Shown here one piece after another: positions 22,942-34,755 of a DNA stretch of 64,000 nt. Source of the stretch: Trematomus loennbergii (taxonomy: Eukaryota; Chordata; Actinopteri; Perciformes; Nototheniidae); contig JAAOOA010001590.1 in NCBI GenBank assembly GCA_012861695.1, positions 1-64,000 on the forward strand, given 5' to 3'. A program made the translations under genes and the position numbers. The notes beneath the pieces are model-generated. The model ran no database searches. It worked only from the letters and a program-made list of their open reading frames with translations, and was not told the DNA's origin. The first letter of the stretch is position 1, and the number at the start of each line of letters is the position of its first letter.

Positions 22942-23463
22942 TGAATGCTCCACCATGATCACCCAGACAATAGTAATCTCCTGCATCACCATCCTTAACG
23001 TTACTGATGGTTAAAGTGTACTGAGTACCAGTTCTAGTACCACTGAATCTAGGCTCAGTTCCAGAGAACAGAGTTGATACTTTGTACATAAGAAGTTTAG
23101 GAGCCTGTCCAGGTTTCTGAAGATACCAACTGAGATCAGCACCAATATTAGAGCTCCCTGTAGCGCTGATGGTCACAGTCCCTCCAGGACTAACAGACTT
23201 GGATGTGTCAGTCTGAGTCAGGAAATTGTTGGCAGAAGACTCTGAAATGAGAAGTGAAATGTTAGATAACCAACAACATGGAGCAGCAGTTTAAATTATA
23301 ATAGAAAGAGTTATAGACAAAGCACATTGGATGCAAACATGAAAAGAAAAGACACACATTGTACCACACATACATTACTCCTATCATTTCAGATGATACA
23401 TTTTCAAATTCTCTCACCCTGACACAGAAAGCCCAACATGACAAGCAGAGTTACTGACAACAT
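22942..23463 (-). CDS. IgL variable segment V-B3, open but without Cys23
   Basis: Leader exon 23418-23463, V exon 22942-23241, both open. Ala again occupies the Cys23 position ([11 protein letters not shown]). CDR2 differs from the other V-B copies: [12 protein letters not shown] instead of [12 protein letters not shown]. The rest of the domain is nearly identical, so the difference sits in the binding loop. CDR3 starts LGDHGGA. Splice sites are intact. Confidence 0.88.
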
Positions 23464-23557
23464 GATCTCCAGTTTTCAGGATGAGTGCAGGAACACGGTT
23501 CAGACTCTACGTGACACAAGACCTTAAAACTGTGAGGAGCAGTGAAGCATTACAATC

Positions 23558-23565
23558 ATGCAAAT
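23558..23565 (-). promoter_or_regulatory. Octamer of V-B3 promoter
   Basis: Perfect ATTTGCAT in the V sense. Confidence 0.85.
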
Positions 23566-24659
23566 GACCTTTCACACGTCAAGCAGACACCTGTCCTTGT
23601 GAAACCAAAATGCAGTTGAGGTGAGTTTTAGATACGGTTTAACATCTCTTGAACATCATTTGGTCATTCAGAGTCACTCTTAAATGTGAGGGTAATGCTC
23701 TTCTTGGTACGTTCTTTTCTTTGCAAACATCTCTCCTTGTTTCCACTTCTTTCTTAAGTATCTCATGAACAGTTTAACAGTTCCCCCACTGGCAAATCGA
23801 TTTACATTGAACACAATATCCACTGAGTGTTTGATTAACTAGGATGTCCCTTCTTGTTATCAAATCCACTGAATAGAGACACAGCATGCCATGCAACAGA
23901 GAGACATCTAATATCTAACAGGTCTAACTGGTTGATTTTAACTCAATGAGGGGCCACATAGAGAAACACATACAAGGGGCTGGGCCACTCACTAGAGGTG
24001 AGGTATTTTGCCTCATCAATTAAGTTATAAGTTAGCAAAGTCAATCAAATGTAGGTCAATCTTGCTTGTTACCTGAATATGATTTAAGAAAAAAAGCGCA
24101 CAGCTCTCCATAGGGTTTCATTTATTTTGTTATAACAAGTGTTGGCAGCTCATCCTTAAAACAGAAGCCTCAGATTGCTTAAGATAAGGGGAATATTAAG
24201 TATATATTCAAGCTTGTTATGCAAATAAGTTACTTTTTATTATCAACAAGATTTGTTAGAAAATGTTTTCAACTTAAATTGACTGAATGTATTTGAAAAG
24301 TGGGCTTATTACCACATGAATACTACTATGTAATATATGTCAACATCTATATTTAAGAAGTATAATATAAAACAAGCTGAAGTTTCAGGTGTGGGCCATA
24401 TTCCATTATACTTTTATAATTCGATGAGGGTCAATAAAAAATGTACAAGACACCCCTGATATATGCATTTTAATGTATTGCTTGGTTAATAAATGTGCAA
24501 CACAGTACTAGTCACATAGTGTCACACTGTAGATCCTGTTTTACATTCATCTCTCATCAGAGAAGCCTTTTGTTCTTAGTGACTATGTATATAATTGAAC
24601 ATCTGGATTAGGAAAGGGGAACATTTGAGTTTCACTTCCCCTCTGACTGGGGCTCATGT
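23566..24659. other. Spacer after V-B3
   Basis: About 1.1 kb of AT-rich sequence shared with unit 4 (35.6-36.7 kb). I see no gene, RNA or terminal repeats in it. Confidence 0.5.
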
Positions 24660-24698
24660 AGTTTCTGTACGTTTGTGCCGGTGGTGCGTATCAGAACC
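24660..24698 (+). other. Decayed 23-type recombination signal (J relic?)
   Basis: AGTTTCTGT (24660-24668), then ACG and exactly 23 nt ending GTAT, then CAGAACC where a heptamer would stand. The real J signals share GTTTTTGTACG, the spacing and the final GTATCA. The heptamer is not functional. Confidence 0.35.
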
Positions 24699-24747
24699 TC
24701 AGGTCAGGTCACAGCTCAGCACTCTGTACGCTGTTTCATACGAGGGA

Positions 24748-24850
24748 GGTTCTTGTTTGACTATATGAGGCCCATTAGCTCCCGTACAGCAGTCACTTCA
24801 TGCATCTTCAGCTCATCTTCAGAGTGAATTTATTTCAAATCCACTACAGC
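24748..24850 (-). pseudogene. Relic IgL V segment end
   Basis: Minus strand: a nine-codon block at 24786-24812 aligns without gaps to the framework 3 end AEDAAVYYC of V-A. It reads A, E, D, A, then stop, and ends in a TGT codon. About 30 nt beyond is ACAAGAACC (24748-24756), one base from the nonamer ACAAAAACC. The heptamer is gone, and upstream framework sequence fades after about 40 nt. Probably a very old, truncated V. Confidence 0.45.
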
Positions 24851-25189
24851 CCAGAGACAGAGAAATAAAACATAGCTACTGAATGCAAACTATTTTATAT
24901 GAAGAACAGTTTGAACATTAAACTAAACTAACCCTATGTATGTAAAGGCTGGTTAATGCACTCTCTGTAGACTCAAATCAGTATCTCACCCTGGATGTAG
25001 ACTACCAGTACCAGCAGTAAAAACAGCAATAACCTTATTTAAAAACTGGATAATTGTGCATCAAGCTCAACAAATCTTCTCTGAGAGTTGTCTCTGTTAC
25101 ATCTGCATAAAAAACAACAATGCTGCCCTCTTGTGTGGAAAAAGGAGTATGTAAAGACATTTGAATCTTTCACATCATGCACAGAATCT
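24851..25189. other. Unassigned AT-rich spacer
   Basis: No open frame or repeat structure recognised. Shared with unit 4, which has a MITE inserted in it. Confidence 0.4.
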
Positions 25190-25470
25190 GAGATACAGTG
25201 ACATAAAAGTCCCTTCTTTATCGGAGCAAAGTTCTCTTGTGAGTCTTTATCGCTTTGCAGTCGCCCTGTATAACAATCTAGAGTCTGTCTGTGTCTCTTT
25301 GTAGTTGTTTTGCCTCTTTATGAAGTAATTTAGCACTTCTTTGTGGCGTCATGCCTCTTTCTCATCATTTTGCAGTTCTTTGTGGACTTGTTACGTCTAT
25401 TTTCTCCTTTCTCTCTTTGGTCATTTTGTCTCTAAGTTGCATCGTGCATCTCTTTCCATGGCTTTATAAA
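25190..25470. repeat. Degenerate short tandem repeat
   Basis: Irregular copies of a motif like CTTTGTAGTTGTTTTGCCT (about 20 bp). Shared with 37.7-38.0 kb. Confidence 0.5.
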
Positions 25471-26665
25471 ACATTTTTTATTTTATTTATCCTTTATTTA
25501 ACCAGATGAAAACATTGAGACAAAATCTCATTTACAATGCTGACCTGGCCAAGAAGGCAGCAACGTTACACGTTCTTACACATAACACAGACATATAAAA
25601 TACAGAGAACACAACTAAGTAAAAAAAACGAAAAGCAGTCACTACATTGTGCACATTTGGGACAGTAAGAAAGGTACACTACTTATTACTGCAAGAGCAG
25701 CTGGTGGTAAGGACCTCAGACAACTTCAATTTAAAACAGGCTATAGGGACAAGTGCCCTCAGTTTGAGGCTTGATTGAAGGTCATTCCAAGACCAAGGAC
25801 CATAATAAAAAAGACTCCTTTCTCCAGCCTCAGTCCGCACGGCAGGAACCTGGAACCGTATCCAGGCACTGGTTCTGAGGTTGTCAGAGTCACAAACTGG
25901 AGCAAATCTGGCACATATATACAGTGGAAGCTTACCTAAAATGGCTTTATAAATAATAAAAAACATTGCTGCATCCCACGCATACTAAGTGAGGACCATC
26001 CAGTTAGGCTATACAGTTTTCAATGATGAGTCCTATAGGTGCATTTGATATATATCGCAGTGCAGCATGGTAGAGTGGGTCAAGTTTGGCCAAAACAGTG
26101 GGACAGGCAAATCTATAGATTGTATCACCGTAGTCAAGCTGGGACAGGAATAAGCCAGAGACCAACCTTTTACGGGAAGAAGTTGAAAAACAACGTTTAA
26201 GTCTGTAAAGGAAGCCAAGAGTGAATTTCAATTTCTTAGTTAGAACTTCAATGTGGTGTTTAAAGTTTAGATTTCTGTCCAACCAAAAGCCCAGATATTT
26301 GTATGTATCGACAAACTCAACAGAGACGCCAGCAAGGGTGTCAATGGAGAGGCAAGAGGACGCTGACTTGGGAGCAAAAAGCATTGCTTTGGTTTTCTTA
26401 CCGTTCAATAGCAGTTTAGAATCAAGAAGCGCATGCTGCAGCGTGATAAAATCAGATTTTAAATTGGAAACGGCCATATCCAGAGAAGGAGCACATGAAT
26501 ATAAAATAGTATCATCAGCATACATATGATAGGTAGAAAATTGCATCTGATTACAAATATTATTTACATATAATAAAAAGAGCAAAGGCCCCAAAACAGA
26601 GCCCTGTGGAACTCCCTTCTCCAAGGTGACAGGGTCAGAGACAGTACTATCCAACCTGACGCATT
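25471..26665 (-). mobile_element. LINE-A copy 2
   Basis: The RT C-terminal half is open over 216 codons (26654-26004), with [13 protein letters not shown], the YADD box and YKYLGFWLDRN. A further frame to about 25679 and the 3' UTR (TTTATTTAACCAGATGAAAA near 25492) follow. Upstream it is cut by a MITE at 26666. Confidence 0.82.
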
Positions 26666-27008
26666 AGCCGCTTTCACACCAAGTACTTTGCCGTACTTAG
26701 TGCCGGCACTTAGGGCCCCGGCACTTAGTACCCCAGGGCACTAAGTACCGGAGTACTTTTCCCTGAGGGAAGATTACGCAAATGAGCCGCTGACGTCATT
26801 TCATCTTCTTCTGCTTTGGGTTTACTGGCAGGCCGCAAACAACTTCACGGCGTATACTGCCACCCGAAGTCCCCGGCCGGAAGTCCCCGGAGTTGGGGAC
26901 TGGCTTCAGTAGAAGCTGCTGGGACTCCCAGCTGCTTCTACTGAAGCCTTCCGAGTAAATCGCCAGAATGCCGATACCTCCTCATCTCCACAGCTCCCAT
27001 GTTTTTTC
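26666..27008. mobile_element. MITE-like element with internal hairpin
   Basis: Starts AGCCGCTTTCACACCAAGTA, like fish Harbinger-type non-autonomous elements (family from memory, not verified). It contains short self-complementary stretches and a strong hairpin at 26902-26948. The right end is not recognisable and joins the LINE-B flank, so it may be truncated. Confidence 0.5.
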
Positions 27009-27031
27009 ACAGCTCAGCACTCTGTACGCTG

Positions 27032-29095
27032 GATATTTTACAGATGTCATTGATGTACAGTATAAACAGTTTAGGACCCAACACTGACCCCTGGGGGACA
27101 CCACAAGCAATGTCCAAACATGAACAGTCATTTCCCAACTTCACATGCTGCTGTCTATTGCTTGAATAGCTTTTAATCCAGTCTAAAACTAAACCCCTGA
27201 TACCATACCTTTCTAATTTATGTAGTAGGATGTCATGGTTGCATATTTGTTGTGTTCAAGGGCATCTGTGATATTCTCAATTGATTCCATAATTGCCAGT
27301 GATGTTGATCTGTTTGATCTGAATCCGTATTGACTGTCCGTGATTAATTTGTGCTTTTCTATGAATGCGTCCAGTGTGTTGTTTACTACTTTTTCTAGTA
27401 TTTTTGAAAATTGGGGAAGTAAAGAAACAGGTCTGTAGTTTGTGAAGTGGTGCTTGTTCCCAGTTTTGTATACAGGTATGACTTTTGCTATTTTCATTTT
27501 GTTTGGACAAGTGACGGTTTGGAATGACAGGTTACAGATGTACGTTAATGGTTTAGAAATCCCCCCAATGACCATTTTTACTAATGTCATATCAATGTCA
27601 TTATAATCAGTAGACTTTTTATTTTACATGTTTGAACAATATCTAATATCTCTCTTTCATCTACTGGTTTAATGAACATTGAGCAGGGATTTCTCTCCAA
27701 TACATCGTCTTGATGCTCCCCAGTTGTCCCTGGATCAGGGATTTTTCCCGCCAAATCGGGTCCAACATTCACAAAGAATTGATTGAAGTTGGTAGCTACA
27801 TTATTTACATTATACTTTTCATTATTCTTATCAGTAAAATACTCAGGATAGCCTTTTTCTTACAATAGCTACTGTTAAGTATATCCCATATTCTTTAATA
27901 TTGCTTTTGTTTGTATCTATTAATTCCTTATAATAGTCTTTCTTGCTTGTTCTTATAATATTATTCAACTTATTTTTATATTTTTTACATTTATCCTCTG
28001 CACTTTGAGTTCTTTGTTTAATGAATTCCCTTTATGGTGTATTTTTCTTTTTGCAGGCATTTTGTAATCCCTTTGTCACAAACGAGCTGAGGACCAAAAT
28101 GCAACACACGGGAAACCAGGGATAGTCGGTAACCAGCTTTATTTAAGGCAATAAGCTGGTAGGAGACGAAAAGGCAGATAGTAGGCAAAGGGCTGGTCGG
28201 GGACAGGCGAGGGTTCCAGGAGAAGGCAAGACGGGAGTCGCAGGTACAGACGGGTCAGGGAGCAGGCGAGGCAGAATAGTCCGGGTACAGGCAGGGTCAG
28301 GAAACAGGCGAGGCAGGCTGGTCAGGGACAGGCAGGGTCGAAACCGGGAGAGCAATCTGGAAGGTAATGCGGGAAAGACTGGCATGCTGCAAAGTAAGAT
28401 CTGGCACTGAGGTGAAAGTGAAGTGGGCCTATATACTAATGGAGCTGATGGGTGTAACAGAGTGAGAGAGAGAGACAGGGTGTGGCTACCAGGTGACTAA
28501 GGAATGTTAATGCAGAAAATAGGTGAGTGAGAAAGCAGACTGTGACACCCTTTGTGATCCATGGACAATGAATATATTTTTGTTTTCTGCTGTATTCTTT
28601 AATTGGGCAGTTTTTGTCAATAATGACCTAAATATCATTAGAAAGGTTTCACAAACAGTGCCGATGTCTCTTTCTCGGTAAAGTTTGTCCCAATTCTGTT
28701 CCAGCAATTCATTTTTCAGTGTGTTGATGGATTCCTCTGATCGCATCCGTCCATATCCTTTTTCTTTGTCTGGCTTAGTTGCTATCATAGACTGTGAACC
28801 ATGGCAAGTGATCACTGATATCATTGATTAATAACCCACTTACTGTGTGGTTTTCAATGTCATTGTTAAATATATATCTCTTAAGGTGGCACAATGGGAT
28901 GTCACTCTACTGGGTCCAGTTCTTTTCGGAAATAGGCTCAGACTATACATTGTATTGATAAATTCATCAGTAGTTTTGTGCTTGTTAGGATTAAGCAGGT
29001 TAATATTAAAATCTCCACATATGAAAATAGCTTTGTTATTTATTTTAGAAAACATGCCCTCCATCCAGTCTGTGAAAATGTCAATGCTTGATTTA
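27032..29095 (-). mobile_element. LINE-B copy 2, split by a solo LTR
   Basis: Same 3' junction as copy 1 (CTGTACGCTG then GATATTTTACAG), so it is a duplicated copy, not a new insertion. The RT block is open from 27590 to 27213 (YRPVSLLPQFSK, YGFRSNRS). An upstream fragment at 29100-28840 contains an APE-type endonuclease motif (FICGDFNINLL). Frameshifts separate the parts and an LTR interrupts it at 28074-28547. Confidence 0.8.
28074..28547 (-). mobile_element. Solo LTR inserted in LINE-B
   Basis: 474 bp starting TGTCACA and ending TGTGACA, flanked by a 5-bp target duplication CCCTT (28069-28073 and 28548-28552). Copy 1 of LINE-B has the empty site. AATAAA on the minus strand (TTTATT near 28138 on plus) suggests minus orientation. 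The 5-bp duplication and TG...CA ends fit a Ty3/Gypsy LTR. It differs in sequence from the 49.7 kb element. Confidence 0.8.
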
Positions 29096-30325
29096 TTAAT
29101 CCTGCAAGGGGCAATTGGTTGTGAGCAGCTTGTGTCATGTACACAGGCAGGAACTACAGGAAGAAAGCACAATAATAAGATGTGGAAGAATAAAGATTTG
29201 AAGAACAATAGTTGAACAGCATTCGCACTAATAAGTATGTTGAATAGTAGACTGTGTGTGGCTTCGCCAGTCACACAGAGTTACATTATTGCACATCATG
29301 TGAACAACATCTTGTTCTTTTTCCTTTCTTAATTCTGTGAGCCATGTTCATGCTCAACTCTGACTGCATTTTACACATGTTTGCTCACATGTCTGCACAG
29401 CCCTCCACTTTAAATATAATTCACTGTAGTTTGCCATATATTGTCACATATTAATTGTCCTAAGTGTTTTAGTGTTTTAGCTTTTAAGGTCTTTTAAATT
29501 TAAATTTGGTGTAAATACTTTTTTATTTCTTTATATTTTGTACCTACTATGGCAACTTGTTTTCTTAGATTGTTTATGTTCGTACCACCAGACACCAAAG
29601 CTAATTCCTTGTATGTGTCAAAGTATCTGGTAATAAACTTGATTCTGATTCTGATGTACGTCTGCTAGTCCTAAAGCCTCTGCTTTGCACTGGTGGTCTC
29701 AGGGGGGGTCAGGGGTCAAATCATGTTCAAACTCAACGTCTCTTGGATGTTCCTGCTGTTTTTGGTTTCAATAATGGTTCAAAAAAACATTTCAGGAAAC
29801 TTCAATGAAACTGGTTGTTAGAAAACCTGAAGTTTTTAACTAAGATGTGAATTTGAGGTTAACTAATGGATAAGTTCATTGATTGATGTGAATAAGAGGG
29901 TTTTAATCAGCCACCGTTTAACATTTTAAAGACTTCATTAGATTGATCTTTGTCATTTTGAATCAGGATCTTTATAATAATGATGAAATAATAACTCCAG
30001 AGAGGCCAGAGATGCTCCTGCTGTGAAGCACACCGAGTGGAGACATGTGGGGAAAAGATAAAGAGCGTTTGTGTGTTTTAATTCGGGGAAGCAGAGATCA
30101 CAATAAGGTTTGTGTATAATGCTGCTTTTACATATAATGTGTTTTGGACTGGGTTTAATCTCATTAATCCATTAACATATGTATATTTAAGAATAAGAAG
30201 TGAATAGTGCTGGGTGGGTTCCTGTCAGCTCTGAGTTCAGTGGGCTGTGTCAGTCTCTTCCTCTTCAGCAGCTGCAGGTGGTTCCTGCTGTAACAGCTCA
30301 GAGTCTCTGCAGTCTGACTGAGGGA
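29096..30325. other. V-A4 3' flank
   Basis: Retroposon tail and AT-rich flank as in other units. No gene. Confidence 0.6.
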
Positions 30326-30353
30326 GGTTTTTGTACGACTACAAATCACTGTG
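30326..30353 (-). other. 12-bp recombination signal of V-A4
   Basis: CACAGTG (30347-30353), 12-nt spacer, ACAAAAACC (30326-30334). Confidence 0.95.
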
Positions 30354-30812
30354 TGAACACCCAAGCACTGTTTATGAGTGGAACTCTGACAGTAATAAAC
30401 TGCTGCATCTTCAGCCTTCAGTCCAGTGATGGTCATAGAGAAGTCAGAGCTGCTTCCACTGCCACTAAACCGAGGTTCTGTTCCTGATTCAAGTGTGCTC
30501 GCATATCTTATCAGGAGCTTTGGAGGCTGTCCAGATTTCTGTTGATACCAGAACATAATACCATTGCTATGTAAACATTTCTGCTGGTTTTACAGGTGAG
30601 AGTGACGGTGGATCCTGGAGCAGATGTCTCGACTGCAGGCTGAGTCACAGTCACCTGACCGCTGCATCCTGCACACAAAAACAGATCATTGATTTCTCAG
30701 CAGAAAGAAAGGAGAGGAAAGGCAGCACATGATGTTTGAAATGTTGCTGAGTGAATGAACCTGTGAAACAGCAGCAGGCCAGCGTCCAGATGAGGATGGT
30801 GATGAGAGTCAT
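30354..30812 (-). pseudogene. IgL variable segment V-A4, frameshift in CDR1 only
   Basis: Leader exon 30761-30812, V exon 30354-30668. Framework 1 is open to CDR1 (RNVYIAM), where the length is out of frame by one base before MFWYQQ. From there framework 2 ([13 protein letters not shown]), CDR2 (ASTLES), framework 3 ([16 protein letters not shown]) and Cys88 are open. CDR3 starts QSSTH. It gives the best view of an intact V-A framework 2-3. Confidence 0.85.
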
Positions 30813-30898
30813 GGTGCTTTCTGCTGACTGACAGATGTGAGTCCTGCAGTGTTGAACTCACAGGACTATAAACCTTCTCACTGGAGGATCAGCTGACC

Positions 30899-30906
30899 AT
30901 GCAAAG
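30899..30906 (-). promoter_or_regulatory. Octamer-like element of V-A4
   Basis: CTTTGCAT in the V sense. Confidence 0.6.
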
Positions 30907-31435
30907 CCTCCTCTCTATGGAAATGATTTCTCTGCTCTCAGCACACTGAAGGCAACGTGGGACACGAAACCAGGAGGAAAGCTGTCTGGATTTACACCGT
31001 CTATCATCTGAATGGAAGAACATATTTATATCAGGAGTGGAGATGAGGATTTGAGTTTGTGTCCACTGTGGTTGGTATGATATGTCTGTTTGTCTGACAT
31101 TAACATACATACAGAGATTCACTGTAGATAAATAACATGTTTCAGTTCTGTTTCAAATACATTTGTTAATAACTATTATTTAAAAGCCTCATGTTCATTT
31201 AACCGTGTAGAAACTAATATAAAACTGACAAAGTTAGTTGTGTAGCAGACTGTAATGGTTTCTCTGCCAGGTGTAGAAAAGTGATGAAAAATGACATAAA
31301 TCATATTAATTCTTCCAGATATGTAATCCATATCTTTAGAAAAGCTTTGTTAATTTAAAAACTGTATATTTGTCTCTGTTATCAGTGAGATCAGGGAGCT
31401 TTCTCAGTGGATACATGCTTGTTGACAGTGCAGGA
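30907..31435. other. V-J spacer, unit 4
   Basis: Conserved spacer; nothing else seen. Confidence 0.6.
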
Positions 31436-31474
31436 GGTTTTTGTACGGCCACTCAATGAGTTTGTATCACTGTG
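31436..31474 (+). other. 23-bp recombination signal of J4
   Basis: GGTTTTTGT (31436-31444), 23-nt spacer, CACTGTG (31468-31474). Confidence 0.95.
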
Positions 31475-31510
31475 GTGACTTTTGGTGGAGGAACCAAACT
31501 CATCTTGACT
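31475..31510 (+). CDS. IgL joining segment J4, two bases short
   Basis: Encodes TFGGGTKLI, then TTGACT before GTAAGT. It lacks one base at the 5' coding end, which is harmless for joining, and one in CTCATCTTGACT, which moves the splice phase to 0. A spliced product would be out of frame with C2 unless this is an assembly error. Confidence 0.8.
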
Positions 31511-32837
31511 GTAAGTACCAGAGATTTGTATTTTATACAACTTATAGCAAATATATAACTTTCATTAATTATTAAATGAGACTCAACTTAAAAAAAATGT
31601 TAGATTCCATTTTTATATTTTTGTATTAAGCTCCTCTTGTAATCTGAAAGGAACCTTTGCAGACTTCTATATTAATTGTTAGTTTCTTACAAATACATTT
31701 CTTAAAGCAAATAACTTGTTTATTTTCTATATTATATTTTATTATCATAACAACTTTATACTCAATATTTTTATTTATTAAGATTTGTTAAAGCTTGACG
31801 TCTCCGCCACATTCAGTTTTACATTTGTAGTTCACAATATTGTATTTATTTACATTATTTATCTATTGTCTATTAAAATATCAACTATTTTGTTGAATTC
31901 AAGTTAAATATGGATTCATTTGAAACTTGTGATTGTATCAGTGAATGCAGCTTGTCGTCGTGTTCACGGTTCATTGATTTGACATGCAGTGAAAAGGAAG
32001 TGAAAGAGACAGATGATAAATGTTTGAACTGTTTTCACTTGAGACGTTCAGCTCTGTCAGTTTAAAGAACATCATCACACATATGAAGATATTCAATCAT
32101 TATTATCAATGAATCTTTAGCTTGCTCACTTTACACAAAGTCAGTCATTCACACTTGAATCATGTGGGGGTCTGATCCTGAGTGATTTATGAGAGTAACA
32201 GCAGCACAACTTGTTCTGTTTTATTTGATGAAATATAAGGATTCAAGGATTCAAGGCTTTTATTGTCATGTGTACAGAGCTACAGTGCAGATATGTTAAT
32301 GAACATCTTAGGTCACAGGCTCCTCCCACAGAGCTACAGTGCAGATATGTAATGAACATCTTAGGTCACAGGCTCCTCCCACAGAGCTACAGTGCAGATA
32401 TGTGAGTGAACATCTTAGGTCACAGGCTCCTCCCACAGAGCACACACATAACACAGATACAATAGTGCAAGGAGAGTCTACAAGTAATTGGAATATATAT
32501 ATTAGATAAATAATGTGTAAGTTGCAAACAGATGAATGTTATGGATGTTTTTTAAAAGAAAACACAAGTTTGTTACTTTTCCTCATCATCACCATCATCA
32601 TCATCATCATCAGCAGCTTCATTGAAGAGACTCAAGGTCCATTTTTAAAAGAAATACAACACTCAAATGTAAATTAGAAAAGGCAGTGATACCAATGTTT
32701 CCACAGAGGTGACTGGTATCGTAAAGTACTGACACAAGGATTTGACAGCAGCAAAATGACAACATCAAAAAAGGACCTTATAATCAAGTGTTCACTCTAA
32801 TGTCTTCCTTTGCCTCCCCCCCTCCCTCCCGCTCCAG
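31511..32837 (+). other. J-C2 intron, unit 4
   Basis: As in unit 2, with the shortest minisatellite. A TCA/CCA triplet run lies at 32583-32611. Confidence 0.7.
32274..32442. repeat. 54-bp minisatellite, 3 copies
   Basis: Three copies of the same unit as in units 2, 3 and 5. Confidence 0.9.
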
Positions 32838-33157
32838 TGGGTGTGCAGCAGCCCACCCTGAGCGTCCTCCCCCCCTCCAGAGAGGAGCTGCAGCAGGGCA
32901 GTGCCACCGTGGTGTGTCTGGCCAGCGGGGGCTTCCCTCCGCCTGGAGGCTGGACTGGAAGCTGGGGCAGCAGCAGCTCCTCAGGGGTGTCCCACAGCCC
33001 GGAGGTCCTGGGGAGCGACGGCCGCTACAGCTGGAGCAGTACCCTGAGCCTCTCTGCAGAGCGCTGGAGGGGGGCGGACTCAGTGAGCTGTGAGGCCAGT
33101 CTGAGTGGACAGAGCCCTGTCACTCAAAGCCTGGACCCTGCCCGCTGCTCGGAGTAG
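32838..33157 (+). CDS. IgL constant domain type 2, unit 4, locally shifted
   Basis: 320-nt exon, three bases short of 323. One C is missing near 32935 and two G near 32966, so the frame is lost and regained. It is open from VGVQQPTL to ARCSE, but about ten residues between CLASGGFP and GSSSSSG are read in the wrong frame (PPGGWTGSWG), and the expected AWRLGWKL with its core Trp is replaced. Without that patch it would be the only full C2. Either a damaged domain or sequence error. Confidence 0.83.
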
Positions 33158-33401
33158 AGCATCACTTCCTGTCTGGAGAGGAAGCAGCTTCTTTGGTAGA
33201 GATCTTCATGAAGACACACATCTCCTCTGCTCACATGTTGCTGCTGTCTCTGTTCAGTTGTTAGTGCTGCTCTCTAATCCTCACTTCCTGCATATTCTCC
33301 TGTTTGTTCATCAGCTCACAATTCAACTGGATTTATTTGTTTCACTCCAACAGAAACTCATCATTCATCTCAAATGTGGCGTGAGCTTTAAACCATCATT
33401 A

Positions 33402-33407
33402 AATAAA
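33402..33407 (+). terminator. Poly(A) signal of C2, unit 4
   Basis: AATAAA about 245 nt after the stop. Confidence 0.75.
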
Positions 33408-34450
33408 CTGATTAAAATGAGACCGTGTCTTTGTATCTCTTTCATTCATATGTTCATTGTGAGAAAGATGTATTAATACCTTCAGTATGAAACCTCCTAT
33501 TATATTAATATCATTTATGACTTCGGACAGTTTTTTTATTTTTTGTAATTATTTTATTCTACTAAATTCATACAAAAAAAAGAATTATAATTCATACACA
33601 CAAAGATAAACAAAATTAGTAGAAGCGGGGGGCTGAAGCATAGCTTATGGGAAGTAACCCTCCTGTGAATCATCCTAATATAACATTGGCATTATTGCGT
33701 CAAAAATGTATAGAAATGAAGGAGTACAAAGAAATAAAGAAATAAAGAAAACTGGAGAAAAAATAAGTAAAAGTTAGGGTAAGAAAAAAAAACTATAGGG
33801 TCATTTTCTGCACATGTCAATAGCAGTTTCAACTTCCATTTTTTTAAATGAAAATACTATATATAAATATATACATATGTACACATGTACTTGGCAAATG
33901 AATAATGATAATAATAATATATGCATATAAACATTATGAACACTTATTTTCAAGTGACTTTTTTTACATTCATATGTTCACACATACACAAAATATACAC
34001 ATGTTCAAGTGTATAAGTACACAAATGCACTCATATACACCAATACAAATATTGCAAGACAATTTCCAGGGCTGAAATAATAATTCAACCCCATAACGAT
34101 ATGAATAAAAATGTAAAGTAATGTTGACCATATTAAATAAATAAACAAACTGAGAAGGTATTAGTTCTAAAAAAATAATAATAATAAATGAAAAAAATGG
34201 ATTCCGGGAATACCCAATATTTGTTAGCTGGAGTAATCTGCTAATAGAATTTTTAATTTAGTTTTGAATTGTTGATGACAAGTGATACTTGAAAGGTCTG
34301 GGTGAAGTCCATTGCACGTTCTAACTCCGTTTATGGATCAGCTGTGTGATTTGATGGTTGTTCTACAGGGCTTGCTACACAACCAGTTAGGATGCCTAGC
34401 TGGGTATTTCCTGACTGTGGTTTGGAACTGCTTTTGAATGTTAGTAGGCA
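33408..34450. repeat. AT-rich degenerate repeat region after C2, unit 4
   Basis: Same content as in units 2, 3 and 5; no gene. Confidence 0.55.
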
Positions 34451-34755
34451 TTTTGTTATGGAAAATGTTGTGCATAATCAGTACTGTGTTAAGCTTTACT
34501 ATGTCAACACATTTTAATAGATTGAGTTTTTTAAATACTCAATCTATTAAAATACACAGTGGAGTGTAAACAACAACATTGTGTGTTTACAGTACTTCAA
34601 ATTATTTAAATTTGTGTATGTTTGGACTGCGGTATATCATTAATTATTTTGTACAGCCATTCATAAAGTTACTGTTAAATATATGTTGATATCAGTGGCT
34701 ATAGTTCAACAAGAATCTAACTTTCCCAGCTCACTCATAAAGAGACTGAATTGAA
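34451..34755. other. Unit 4-specific insert with perfect inverted repeat
   Basis: About 300 bp absent from units 2 and 3. It holds a 17-bp perfect inverted repeat: arm ATTTTAATAGATTGAGT at 34511-34527, 9-nt loop, complementary arm at 34537-34553. No gene and no clear terminal repeats. Confidence 0.6.
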
